Of a stretch of 33,857 nt of DNA, positions 23,935 to 30,687 are shown piece by piece. Both the position numbers and the translations under genes were made by a program. How positions within the stretch are numbered: position 1 is the stretch's first letter; each line of letters opens with the position of its first letter. The stretch is from an uncultured Oscillospiraceae bacterium (GTDB taxonomy: Bacteria; Bacillota; Clostridia; Oscillospirales; Oscillospiraceae). The notes beneath the pieces were generated by a model. The model was not told the origin of the DNA and ran no database searches. It saw only the letters and a program-made list of their open reading frames with translations. The stretch spans positions 1 through 33,857 of the forward strand of contig CAKTNW010000021.1 in NCBI GenBank assembly GCA_934589145.1, given 5' to 3'.

Positions 23935-24792
23935 TTATCCCTGCTCGATCTCTTTATAGGCGTAGGGCAGCCGGGCCAGCAGGTCGGCGGGGGACATGCC
24001 CCGTTCCCCCAGCTCCGCCGCCGCCATGTCGCCCGCCAGACCGTGGCAGTACACGGCGGCGCAGCAGGCGTCGAAGGGCTCCATTCCCTGGCCCAGCAGG
24101 CTTACCACCATGCCGGAGAGGATGTCGCCGCTGCCGCCCTTGGCCATGCCGCTGTTGCCGGTGGTGTTCACCGCCAGACGGCCATCCGGCGCCGCCACAA
24201 TGGTGCGGTGGCCCTTCAGGATCAGGTACACGCCCCAGCGGGCGGCATAGGCCCGTGCGCCGCTCTCCCGGCCCCGGCTCAGGTCGCCGCCGGCGCGGAA
24301 GAACTCCCCCTCGTGGGGTGTCATCACCGTCACCTTGTCCCGGCGGCCCCTGATGTCAGGTATATGCGTCTCGAAGGCGTTTATGCCGTCGGCGTCCAGC
24401 ACCAGGGGCTTGTCCATGTCGGTGAGCCGCCGGGTCAGGGCGTCGCTCTCGTCGCTGCGGCCCATGCCGCAGCCGATCAGCACCGCGTCGCACCCGGCGA
24501 TCCGCTGCCGGATGGCGTCCTCCGCCGCCAGGGCCAGCTTACCCTGCCGGGACGGCAGGGGAGAGGGCATGGCGCTCTGACACTTCACCGCCACGATGGG
24601 CCAGATGTCCTCCGGCACCCCCAGATATACCAGGCCGCTGCCGCTGCGGACGGCGGCGGAGGCCGCCAGCACCGGCGCGCCGGTGTAGCCCACCGCGCCG
24701 CACAGGCAGTACACCTTGCCGAAGGTGCCCTTGTGGCCCTCCGGGTCCCGGTGGGGCAGGATGCTTTTGACGTAGGCGCGGGTGATCTCCAT
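23935..24792 (-). CDS. nnrD: ADP-dependent NAD(P)H-hydrate dehydratase
   Basis: 285 residues from the ATG at 24792, which follows AAAGGAG; the frame stays open 58 codons upstream, but that part is AT-rich leader. It repairs S-NAD(P)HX, the hydrated damaged form of NAD(P)H, using ADP (YjeF C-terminal/ribokinase-like family). Signatures: KGTFGKVYCLCG near the N-terminus, AVRSGSGLVYLGVP, VLDADGINAF, VMTPHEGEFFRAGG and the anion-hole motif NSGMAKGGSGDILSGM with the catalytic Asp. The epimerase domain (NnrE) of bifunctional versions is absent. First gene of the nnrD-lipoprotein-alr operon. Confidence 0.94.
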   Translation of the reverse strand: MEITRAYVKSILPHRDPEGHKGTFGKVYCLCGAVGYTGAPVLAASAAVRSGSGLVYLGVPEDIWPIVAVKCQSAMPSPLPSRQGKLALAAEDAIRQRIAGCDAVLIGCGMGRSDESDALTRRLTDMDKPLVLDADGINAFETHIPDIRGRRDKVTVMTPHEGEFFRAGGDLSRGRESGARAYAARWGVYLILKGHRTIVAAPDGRLAVNTTGNSGMAKGGSGDILSGMVVSLLGQGMEPFDACCAAVYCHGLAGDMAAAELGERGMSPADLLARLPYAYKEIEQG

Positions 24793-24823
24793 GGCGGCGG
24801 TCTCCTTTACGGGAATTTTCCTT

Positions 24824-24853
24824 ATTATACCACCGCTGTCAACCGACTGACAG
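24824..24853 (-). promoter_or_regulatory. nnrD operon promoter with inverted repeat over the -35 region
   Basis: Minus-strand TATAAT (24829-24824) with CTGTCA (24853-24848, 18-bp spacer) as weak -35. The -35 is one arm of a perfect inverted repeat, CTGTCA-ACCGAC-TGACAG (24836-24853), a possible operator. A nearby TTGACA is only 7 bp from the -10 and cannot be its partner. Confidence 0.5.
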
Positions 24854-24910
24854 GAAACAAAACGGGTAAACAGTGGGATTTTTGGTGAAGGTGCAAAAAG
24901 CTTCGCAGAA

Positions 24911-25120
24911 TTCGCCGCCCATGGGCGGCGAACCAGTTGAATCATTTTTTGCCGTGGCGTGTACATGGCAAAAAATACGCTGCGCGGAGAGAGTGTTCAT
25001 TCGCACACAAGGTGGGCGAATGAATGCGGGTCGGAGCGAATCATATTTATGAAAAAGGGCGTTGCCCTTTTTCATAAGAAAAAAATGGGGGTTTCTTTTT
25101 CCGGTGATATCAGGTATAAT
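24911..25120. other. Hairpin-rich gap upstream of kamB, with kamB -10 box
   Basis: The 373-bp gap between nnrD and kamB holds four inverted repeats: a perfect 22-bp palindrome at 24911-24932 (TTCGCCGCCCA and its complement), TTTTTGCC/GGCAAAAA (24946-24953, 24967-24974), CATTCGC/GCGAATG (24998-25004, 25016-25022) and ATGAAAAAGGGC-GTT-GCCCTTTTTCAT (25049-25075), the last a bidirectional terminator in appearance. TATAAT at 25115-25120 is the likely kamB -10; its -35 (TTTCTT, 25092-25097) is poor, which suggests activator dependence or another -35. No coding region or riboswitch is recognisable here. Confidence 0.6.
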
Positions 25121-25165
25121 CATCTGTTGAATGACTATATATGACTACTCCGAAGGAGCGCAGAT

Positions 25166-26098
25166 ATGAAAGAACAGCTTTTGCGGCAGCTTCACAGCGT
25201 GAAAACCATGTCCATCGTGGGCATGTGCAAAAACGCCGGAAAGACCACCATGCTCAACTGGCTGCTGGAGCAGGGAAGGCTGCAGGGTGTCCTGGGCCTG
25301 ACCTCCATCGGCCGGGACGGCGAATCCACCGACATCGTCACCGGCACGGAAAAGCCCGGCATCTTCGTCCGGGAGGGCACCCTCATCGCCACGGCGCAGG
25401 ATATGCTGCGGCTGGGGGACATCACCAAGGAGATCCTGATGACCACCGGCATCCCCACACCCCTGGGCGAGGTGGTCATCGTCCGGGCCCGCAGCGCCGG
25501 ATACGTCCAGTTGGCCGGGCCCTCCATCACCACCCAGCTCAAGACCGTGTCCCGGGAGTTCTTTGACCTGGGGGCGGATATCTCCATCATCGACGGCGCC
25601 CTGGGCCGCAAGAGCCTGGGCGCCCGTGCCGTGGCGGAGGGCGTCATCCTCTGCACCGGCGCCAGCTACGACATGAACATGGACAAGGTGGTGGCCGACA
25701 CCGCCCACATCTATCACCTGATGAACCTGCCCAAGGCGGAGACCCTGCCGCCGGAGGCGGCCGAGGGCCTGGAGAAGTGCTGGCGGGAAAACGGCGCGGC
25801 CCTTATCACCGGCGCACTGACCGACAGCATGGTGCTGCCGCTGCTGCGCAGCGGCGTGCTGCGCAACGGCCGCCTGGTGGTGAAGGATCCCAGCAAGGTG
25901 CTGCTGAAGCCCGACACCCTGGACAAGCTGGCCACCCGCAGCGTCACGCTGGAAACGGAGGAGGCCGCCCGCACCCTGTGCGTCACCATCAACCCCGTCT
26001 CGGCCTACGGCTGGCGTTTCGACAAGGACGCCTTTATGGCCGCCATGACCGCCGCCGTGGACGCCCCGGTCATCAACGTGAAGGAGGAATTACAATGA
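25166..26098 (+). CDS. kamB: Lysine 5,6-aminomutase reactivase subunit KamB (P-loop protein)
   Basis: 310 residues. A P-loop GMCKNAGKTTML (about residues 19-30) sits near the N-terminus, followed by a switch-like SIGRDGEST and GADISIIDGALGRKSLGARA (a possible Walker B/Asp region). This is the OrE/KamB-type protein found with B12-dependent amino-acid aminomutases. With KamC it is held to exchange damaged cobalamin on lysine 5,6-aminomutase, which inactivates itself during catalysis. Identification rests on the P-loop protein plus MutS-like ATPase pairing and on the kam genes directly downstream. The stop overlaps the kamC start (ATGA, 26095-26098). The ribosome-binding site is AAGGAG. Confidence 0.88.
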   Translation: MKEQLLRQLHSVKTMSIVGMCKNAGKTTMLNWLLEQGRLQGVLGLTSIGRDGESTDIVTGTEKPGIFVREGTLIATAQDMLRLGDITKEILMTTGIPTPLGEVVIVRARSAGYVQLAGPSITTQLKTVSREFFDLGADISIIDGALGRKSLGARAVAEGVILCTGASYDMNMDKVVADTAHIYHLMNLPKAETLPPEAAEGLEKCWRENGAALITGALTDSMVLPLLRSGVLRNGRLVVKDPSKVLLKPDTLDKLATRSVTLETEEAARTLCVTINPVSAYGWRFDKDAFMAAMTAAVDAPVINVKEELQ

Positions 26099-27555
26099 TC
26101 ACCGTATCTTTCGATGAAAAGGTCAAGATCGGCCTGCAATACGCCCTGGAGACGCTGCACGGCTGCTCCCCCTTCGGGCTGGAGCGCATCCGCCGCCTAC
26201 GGTTCTACGCCCCCGACGAGCGCCCGGCTCTGGAGACGGAGCTGTATAACGTCCAGGCCCTGGCCGCCCACAGCGAGGAGCTGAAGGACACCTTCAACCG
26301 CCTGATGACCCTGCTGTGCCAGATCAAGGACATCCGCAACTCCCTGCGCCGCTGCCAGAACGGCGAGGTGCCGGATCATGTGGAACTGTTCGAGATCAAG
26401 GGCTATCTCCAGCGGCTGCGGGATATCCGCCCCCTGCTGGACACCATCAACGACACCGCCCATCTGAAGGACGCGGCGCTCCACGATCCCGCCGCCGCGC
26501 TGGATATCCTGGACCCCAACCACACCGGCAGCCGCGGCTTCTACATCCCCGACAGTGCCACGCAGAAGCTGAAGGAGATCCGCACCGCCAAGAAGGACAT
26601 CGAGGAGCGGCTGTTCCACGCCCAGACCGACGCCGAGAAGGACGACCTGCGCCTGCAGCGCACCCGTATCTGCGCCGAGGAGGAGAGCGAGGAGATGAAG
26701 GTACGCCGCACCATGGGCGCCCAGCTTGCCCCCATGGTGGACGGCCTGCTGGCCGACGCCGAGACCCTGGGCCGCCTGGACTTCATGGTGCAGAAGGCCC
26801 TGTTTGCCGTCCGCTACGGCGGTGTCCTGCCCCAGATCACCGACGGTGAGCTGGTGCTGGAGGACATGGTGAACCCGGAGCTGGTGGATCTGCTGGCCGA
26901 GCAGGGAAGAGCCTTCGTCCCCGTGTCCATCGCCCTGAACCGGGGCGCCACCGTCATCACCGGCGCCAACATGGGCGGCAAGTCCGTGGCCATGAAGACC
27001 GTGGCCCTGAACGCCCTGCTGCTGCAGGCGGGCTTCCTGGTGTGCGCCAAGTCGGCGAAGATGCCCCTGTTCCACAGCGTGAAGATGCTGTTTGATGACC
27101 TCCAGTCCATCCAGTCCGGCCTCAGCGGCTTCGGCTCCGAGATCGTCCAGTTCCAGAAGGCTCTGGCCGAGGTGGAGCAGGGCTACTCCCTGTTCCTGCT
27201 GGACGAGTTCGCCCGGGGCACCAACCCCGACGAGGGCGCGGTCATCGTCCAGGCGGTCACCAGGTATCTCAACGGCGTCAACGCCATCTCCCTGCTGACC
27301 ACCCACTACGACAAGGTGGCCGAGTGCGCCAACGACCACTACCAGATCATCGGTCTGCGTGATGTGGATCCCGACGCGATCCGCCGTGAGCTGGCCGTCA
27401 CCAGCGAGGACGGCGTGGCGGTCATCGCCCGCCATATGAACTACGGCCTGTACCGGGTGGAGGGCCGTTCCGACTGTCCGCGGGACGCCCTGAACATCTG
27501 CCGCATGCTTTCGCTGAAACCGGAGATCATGCGGCTGATCGAGGAGAATTATTGA
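26095..27555 (+). CDS. kamC: Lysine 5,6-aminomutase reactivase ATPase KamC (MutS-like)
   Basis: 486 residues from the ATG at 26095; the open frame continues upstream only because it overlaps kamB. The N-terminal half is helical (core and lever-like segments, DTFNRLMTLLCQIKDIRNSLRRC). The C-terminal half is a MutS domain V ATPase: Walker A TGANMGGKSVAMKT (residue ~289-302), a signature-like SIQSGLSGFGSEI, Walker B SLFLLDEFARGTNPDEG (Asp370-Glu371) and the switch His in LLTTHYDK. It lacks the mismatch-binding domain I, so it is not a repair MutS; the pairing with KamB and kam genes fits the aminomutase reactivase. Transcript ended by 27569-27602. Confidence 0.92.
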   Translation: MITVSFDEKVKIGLQYALETLHGCSPFGLERIRRLRFYAPDERPALETELYNVQALAAHSEELKDTFNRLMTLLCQIKDIRNSLRRCQNGEVPDHVELFEIKGYLQRLRDIRPLLDTINDTAHLKDAALHDPAAALDILDPNHTGSRGFYIPDSATQKLKEIRTAKKDIEERLFHAQTDAEKDDLRLQRTRICAEEESEEMKVRRTMGAQLAPMVDGLLADAETLGRLDFMVQKALFAVRYGGVLPQITDGELVLEDMVNPELVDLLAEQGRAFVPVSIALNRGATVITGANMGGKSVAMKTVALNALLLQAGFLVCAKSAKMPLFHSVKMLFDDLQSIQSGLSGFGSEIVQFQKALAEVEQGYSLFLLDEFARGTNPDEGAVIVQAVTRYLNGVNAISLLTTHYDKVAECANDHYQIIGLRDVDPDAIRRELAVTSEDGVAVIARHMNYGLYRVEGRSDCPRDALNICRMLSLKPEIMRLIEENY

Positions 27556-27568
27556 GAATAGACGATAG

Positions 27569-27602
27569 AATTTCGCTCCGGTTTCCCGGAGCGAAATTTT
27601 TT
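27569..27602 (+). terminator. Terminator of kamB-kamC
   Basis: AATTTCGCTCCGG (27569-27581), loop TTTC, CCGGAGCGAAATT (27586-27598), then TTTT; 13-bp perfect stem. It separates kamBC from the riboswitch-led operon. Confidence 0.92.
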
Positions 27603-27660
27603 GCCAAACACTTGGAAAGTTGCACAAAAAATAAGTTTGTTATTTGTATCACAAACCCTC

Positions 27661-27689
27661 TTGACAAGACTTGTAATACCTGTCATAAT
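27661..27689 (+). promoter_or_regulatory. Promoter of the kal-kce-kdd-kamADE operon
   Basis: TTGACA (27661-27666), 17-bp spacer, CATAAT (27684-27689). The predicted start (about 27696) lies 16 nt before the first paired base of the lysine aptamer. Confidence 0.8.
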
Positions 27690-27711
27690 TGACACTGGTA
27701 ATATTCCGAAT

Positions 27712-27867
27712 ATCAGTCAATAGAGGCGCGAGAGACAGGGTACTGTCCGGCAGCGGAGCGGGCGGCCTGGATGGCCGGACGGGAAGGGGTCTTTCGCCGA
27801 AAGGAAGCAGTGTGCCCACTCTGTTTCCTTGGCAGCGCCGCGTAAACGGTGTTGCTGTCATGTTGAT
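27712..27867 (+). ncRNA. Lysine riboswitch (L-box / LYS element)
   Basis: The conserved L-box blocks occur in order: AGAGGCGCGA (27722-27731), a GTAC-type turn with GTCCGGC/GCCGGAC closing the P2 arm, GGAAGGGG (27782-27789), GCCGAA (27796-27801), the P4 arm GGAAGCAG/CTGTTTCC, TTGGCAGCGCC and the final GTTGCTGTCAT. P1 is formed by ATCAG (27712-27716) and TTGAT (27863-27867). The 3' P1 strand can instead form ATGTTGAT-CTT-ATCGACAT (27860-27878), so ligand binding can switch the fold. L-boxes normally shut off lysine biosynthesis or uptake; here the downstream genes degrade lysine. Confidence 0.93.
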
Positions 27868-27879
27868 CTTATCGACATG

Positions 27880-27920
27880 GAGCGCTATTGGTCAAAACGC
27901 TTGACCGACAGCGCTCTTTT
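27880..27920 (+). terminator. Intrinsic terminator following the lysine aptamer
   Basis: GAGCGCT (27880-27886) pairs with AGCGCTC (27910-27916), and inside it GGTCAA (27890-27895) with TTGACC (27901-27906), followed by TTTT. Its 3' arm has two competing partners: GCTGTC of the aptamer (27854-27859, with GACAGC 27907-27912) and a second CGGTCAA copy downstream (27934-27940). Confidence 0.85.
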
Positions 27921-27955
27921 GCTATAGAGCTTGCGGTCAAAGCCAATTCCGGAGT

Positions 27956-28055
27956 CTGGCGGTGTCTTTTTCCCCCATGCTTCATGGAAATGCTCGGAAA
28001 TACACAAAGTATTCCCTGCGCTTTCCATCTTGCCTGGAGAAAAAATACTTGCCAG
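27956..28055 (+). repeat. Dispersed three-tier hairpin element, copy B (kal leader)
   Basis: 100 bp. Outer stem CTGGC/GCCAG (27956-27960, 28051-28055), T/A arm TTTTTC/GAAAAA (27967-27972, 28039-28044), middle stem ATGGAAA/TTTCCAT (27984-27990, 28022-28028), inner stem GAAATAC-ACAAA-GTATTCC (27997-28015). Same plan as copies A and C with different stem sequences. It lies between the riboswitch terminator and kal, so it is part of the mRNA leader. The remaining leader to 28187 shows no gene. Confidence 0.85.
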
Positions 28056-28187
28056 CCCATCTGGAACGTCTTTGCCCACAGGCTCTTTGTTCTTTTCTGG
28101 TATAAGAAAAAAGAGAGTTCCCGGCCAGCTGAATGAGGAATACGAACAAGACGTAAGAAAAGAATCATTTTGAAGGAGGAAACATCT

Positions 28188-28589
28188 ATGGAAAAGATCA
28201 CTTCTATGCTTCGCCTGCGTATGAGCGCGAAGGACGCCCACTACGGCGGCAACCTGGTGGACGGCGCCCACATGGTGCACCTGTTCGGCGACGTGGCCAC
28301 CGAGCTGCTGATCGCCTGCGACGGTGACGAGGGCCTGTTCTGCGCGTATGACAATGTGGAGTTCCTGGCTCCCGTGTACGCCGGCGACTACATCGAGGCC
28401 TACGGCGAGATCGAGAAGATCGGCAACACCTCCCGCACCATGAAGTTCGAGGCACGCAAGGTCATCGTCTCCCGCCCCGACATCAGCGCTTCCGCCGCCG
28501 ACGTGCTGGCCGAGCCCATCGTGGTCTGCCGCGCTCACGGCACCTGCGTCACCCCCAAGGATTGCCAGCGCAAGGAAATCAAGAAGTAA
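28188..28589 (+). CDS. kal: 3-aminobutyryl-CoA ammonia-lyase
   Basis: 133 residues from the ATG at 28188, which follows GGAGGA; the frame is open six codons further up but over the ribosome-binding site. Kal removes ammonia from L-3-aminobutyryl-CoA to give crotonyl-CoA, the last lysine-specific step before butyrate. It is a single hotdog domain: [32 protein letters not shown] (central hotdog helix) and [31 protein letters not shown]. The length and sequence fit Kal of lysine fermenters, and the neighbour kce supplies its substrate. The codons are strongly biased towards GCC, CTG and GAG, as expected for high expression. Confidence 0.93.
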   Translation: MEKITSMLRLRMSAKDAHYGGNLVDGAHMVHLFGDVATELLIACDGDEGLFCAYDNVEFLAPVYAGDYIEAYGEIEKIGNTSRTMKFEARKVIVSRPDISASAADVLAEPIVVCRAHGTCVTPKDCQRKEIKK

Positions 28590-28601
28590 GGGAGTACGGA
28601 A

Positions 28602-29429
28602 ATGGAAAAGCTGATCATTACTGCCGCGATCTGCGGTGCTGAAGTCACCAAAGCTTCCAACCCCGCCGTTCCCTACACTGTCGAGGAGATGGTTCGCGAG
28701 GCCAAGTCCGCTTACGAGGCCGGCGCCGCCATCCTGCACATCCATGTCCGCGAGGACGACGGCACCCCCACCCAGGATCGCGAGCGTTTCCGCGTGGTGA
28801 TGGATGCCATCCGCAAGGAGCTGCCCGATGTCATCATGATCCCCTCCACCGGCGGCGCCACCGGCATGAGCCCCGAGGAGCGTCTGCAGCCCACCGAGCT
28901 GTTCCCCGAGATGGCCACCCTGGACTGCGGCACCTGCAACTTCGGCGACGAGATCTTCGACAACACCATGCCCACCATGCGTGCCTTCGGCAAGCGCATG
29001 CTGGCCAACGACATCAAGCCCGAGTATGAGTGCTTCGAGATCGGCCACCTGGACACCATCCTGACCATGGCCAAGAAGGGCGAGGTGCCCGGCGCTCCCA
29101 TGCAGTTCAACTTCGTGCTGGGCGTCAGCGGCTGCACCCCCGCTACCATCCCCAACCTGTGCCACCTGGTGAGCCAGATCCCCGCCGGCTCCACCTGGAC
29201 CGTCACCGGTGTTGGCAAGTCCGCCTGGACCATGGCCGCCGCCGGCATCGCCATGGGCGGCAACGTCCGCGTGGGCTTCGAGGATAACGTCTACCTGGGC
29301 AAGGGTCACAAGGCCGCCTCCAACGGCGAGCTGGTGGCCAAGGTCGTCCGCATGGCCAAGGAGCTGGGCCGCGAGATCGCTACCCCCGCCGAGGCCCGCG
29401 AGATCCTGAGCCTGAAGCCCCTGAAGTAA
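28602..29429 (+). CDS. kce: 3-keto-5-aminohexanoate cleavage enzyme
   Basis: 275 residues. Kce (BKACE family, TIM barrel) combines 3-oxo-5-aminohexanoate with acetyl-CoA to give 3-aminobutyryl-CoA and acetoacetate, using a metal ion. The family residues are visible: Glu14 in CGAEVTK, the metal ligands His46 and His48 in LHIHVREDDG, the STGGATGMSPEERL loop, TLDCGTCNFGDEIF and the late Glu in VRVGFEDNVYLG. The gene starts 12 nt after kal with GGGAG upstream. It ends without a terminator before an AT-rich repeat tract. Confidence 0.96.
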   Translation: MEKLIITAAICGAEVTKASNPAVPYTVEEMVREAKSAYEAGAAILHIHVREDDGTPTQDRERFRVVMDAIRKELPDVIMIPSTGGATGMSPEERLQPTELFPEMATLDCGTCNFGDEIFDNTMPTMRAFGKRMLANDIKPEYECFEIGHLDTILTMAKKGEVPGAPMQFNFVLGVSGCTPATIPNLCHLVSQIPAGSTWTVTGVGKSAWTMAAAGIAMGGNVRVGFEDNVYLGKGHKAASNGELVAKVVRMAKELGREIATPAEAREILSLKPLK

Positions 29430-29446
29430 TTTCAGATCTTTTACCA

Positions 29447-29520
29447 CCATATAAACCACCTTACCATATAAAAACCACATCATATAAACCATATACCATA
29501 CACCATACATCATAAACAAA
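29447..29520 (+). repeat. AT-rich degenerate tandem repeat between kce and kdd
   Basis: A 70-nt tract of near-repeats of CCATATAAACCA (ACCATATAAACCACC, CATATAAACC, CCATATACCATACACC, CATACATCATAAA) has almost no G. It stands out sharply from the GC-rich surroundings and ends just before AGGAGG of kdd. It will be an unstructured A/C/U-rich RNA segment, a possible translation enhancer or RNase entry site. Confidence 0.75.
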
Positions 29521-29541
29521 AATTTTAGGAGGATATTTACA

Positions 29542-30594
29542 ATGGCTGAACTGAAAGGCAACAAGTACGGTACCCACCGCGTTATCGAGCCCAAGGGCGT
29601 TCTGACCCAGGCTGCATGGAAGATCGACAACGACATGACCAAGGTCTACTCCAACGAGATCGTGTGCGATGTCACCTCCCTGAACATCGACTCCGCTTCC
29701 TTCACCCAGATCTCCGAGGCCTGCGGCGGCGACGAGCAGAAGATCGGCGAGATGATCATGGGCATCGTGGCCGAGCGCGGCAAGCAGCAGAACCCCGTCA
29801 CCGGTTCCGGCGGTATGTTCAAGGGCGTCGTCGCTCACATCGGCGAGGATCTGAAGAACAAGCCCGGCTTTGACCTGAAGGAAGGCGACAAGATCGTCTC
29901 CCTGGTGTCCCTGTCCATGACCCCCCTGAAGATCGAGAAGATCCTGTCCATCCACAAGGATATCGACCGCGTTGACATCATCGGCAAGGCCATCCTGTTC
30001 GAGTCCGCTCTGTACTGCAAGATGCCCGAGGATATGTCCGAGCCTCTGGCCCTGGCCGCTCTGGACGTGGCCGGCGCTCCCGCTCAGGCCCGCAAGCTGC
30101 CTCACGAGGGTGACAGCGTTCTGATCCTGGGCGCCAACGGCAAGTCCGCCGTTCTGTGCGGCTACGAGGCCATGAAGAAGGTCGGCCCCAAGGGCAAGGT
30201 CGTGGGCGTTGTCCGCAAGGCCTCCCAGGTTGCCGATCTGATGGAGCTGGGCGTTTACACCGACGTCATCGTCGCCGACTGCACCAAGCCCGTGGACGTT
30301 ATGGAAGCCGCTCTGGGTGTCAACGACGGCAAGGAGTACGATATCTCCATCTGCTGCGTGAACATCGAGTCCTGCGAGATGTCCGCCATCCTGCCCGTCC
30401 GTGACGACGGTCTGGTCTACTTCTTCTCCATGGCTACCTCCTTCACCAAGGCCGCCCTGGGCGCCGAGGGCATCGGCAAGGACGTCACCATGATCGTGGG
30501 CAACGGCTACACCAAGAACCACGCCGAGATCACCCTGAACGTCCTGCGCGAGAACCCCAAGCTGCGCAAGCTGTTCGACGAGAAGTACTGCTAA
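29542..30594 (+). CDS. kdd: L-erythro-3,5-diaminohexanoate dehydrogenase
   Basis: 350 residues. Kdd oxidatively deaminates (3S,5S)-3,5-diaminohexanoate to 3-oxo-5-aminohexanoate with NAD+ or NADP+, releasing ammonia. The start NKYGTHRVIEPKGVLTQAAWKIDND is the conserved N-terminus of Kdd. A Rossmann-type region, HEGDSVLILGANGKSAVLCGYEAMKK (residues ~186-211), lies after a catalytic-domain part. FFSMATSFTKAALGAEGIGKD and VGNGYTKNHAEITLNVLRENPKLRKLF near the end are also typical. AGGAGG is placed well before the ATG. The intergenic stretches on both sides contain repeats or hairpins rather than terminators. Confidence 0.95.
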   Translation: MAELKGNKYGTHRVIEPKGVLTQAAWKIDNDMTKVYSNEIVCDVTSLNIDSASFTQISEACGGDEQKIGEMIMGIVAERGKQQNPVTGSGGMFKGVVAHIGEDLKNKPGFDLKEGDKIVSLVSLSMTPLKIEKILSIHKDIDRVDIIGKAILFESALYCKMPEDMSEPLALAALDVAGAPAQARKLPHEGDSVLILGANGKSAVLCGYEAMKKVGPKGKVVGVVRKASQVADLMELGVYTDVIVADCTKPVDVMEAALGVNDGKEYDISICCVNIESCEMSAILPVRDDGLVYFFSMATSFTKAALGAEGIGKDVTMIVGNGYTKNHAEITLNVLRENPKLRKLFDEKYC

Positions 30595-30613
30595 ACTACC
30601 ATAGCAACTGACA

Positions 30614-30644
30614 CTGAGGCAGGGGGTACGCCCCCTGCCCTCAG
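30614..30644 (+). other. Intra-operon hairpin between kdd and kamA
   Basis: GGCAGGGGG (30618-30626) pairs with CCCCCTGCC (30631-30639) and, beyond one bulged C, CTGA with TCAG. There is no T-run (ACGAACC follows). It is probably an mRNA stabiliser or processing site protecting the kdd 3' end, not a strong terminator. Confidence 0.6.
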
Positions 30645-30687
30645 TACGAACCTTTAAAATCATCCTGAAATTTGAGGAGAAACGAAC

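Noticed and set aside
24829..24841. TTGACA next to TATAAT upstream of nnrD as a promoter pair
   Set aside because: Spacer is only 7 bp, too short for sigma-A; a CTGTCA with an 18-bp spacer was considered instead.
26095..27555. DNA mismatch repair protein MutS
   Set aside because: Only the ATPase half is MutS-like; the mismatch-recognition domain is missing and the gene is coupled to kamB.
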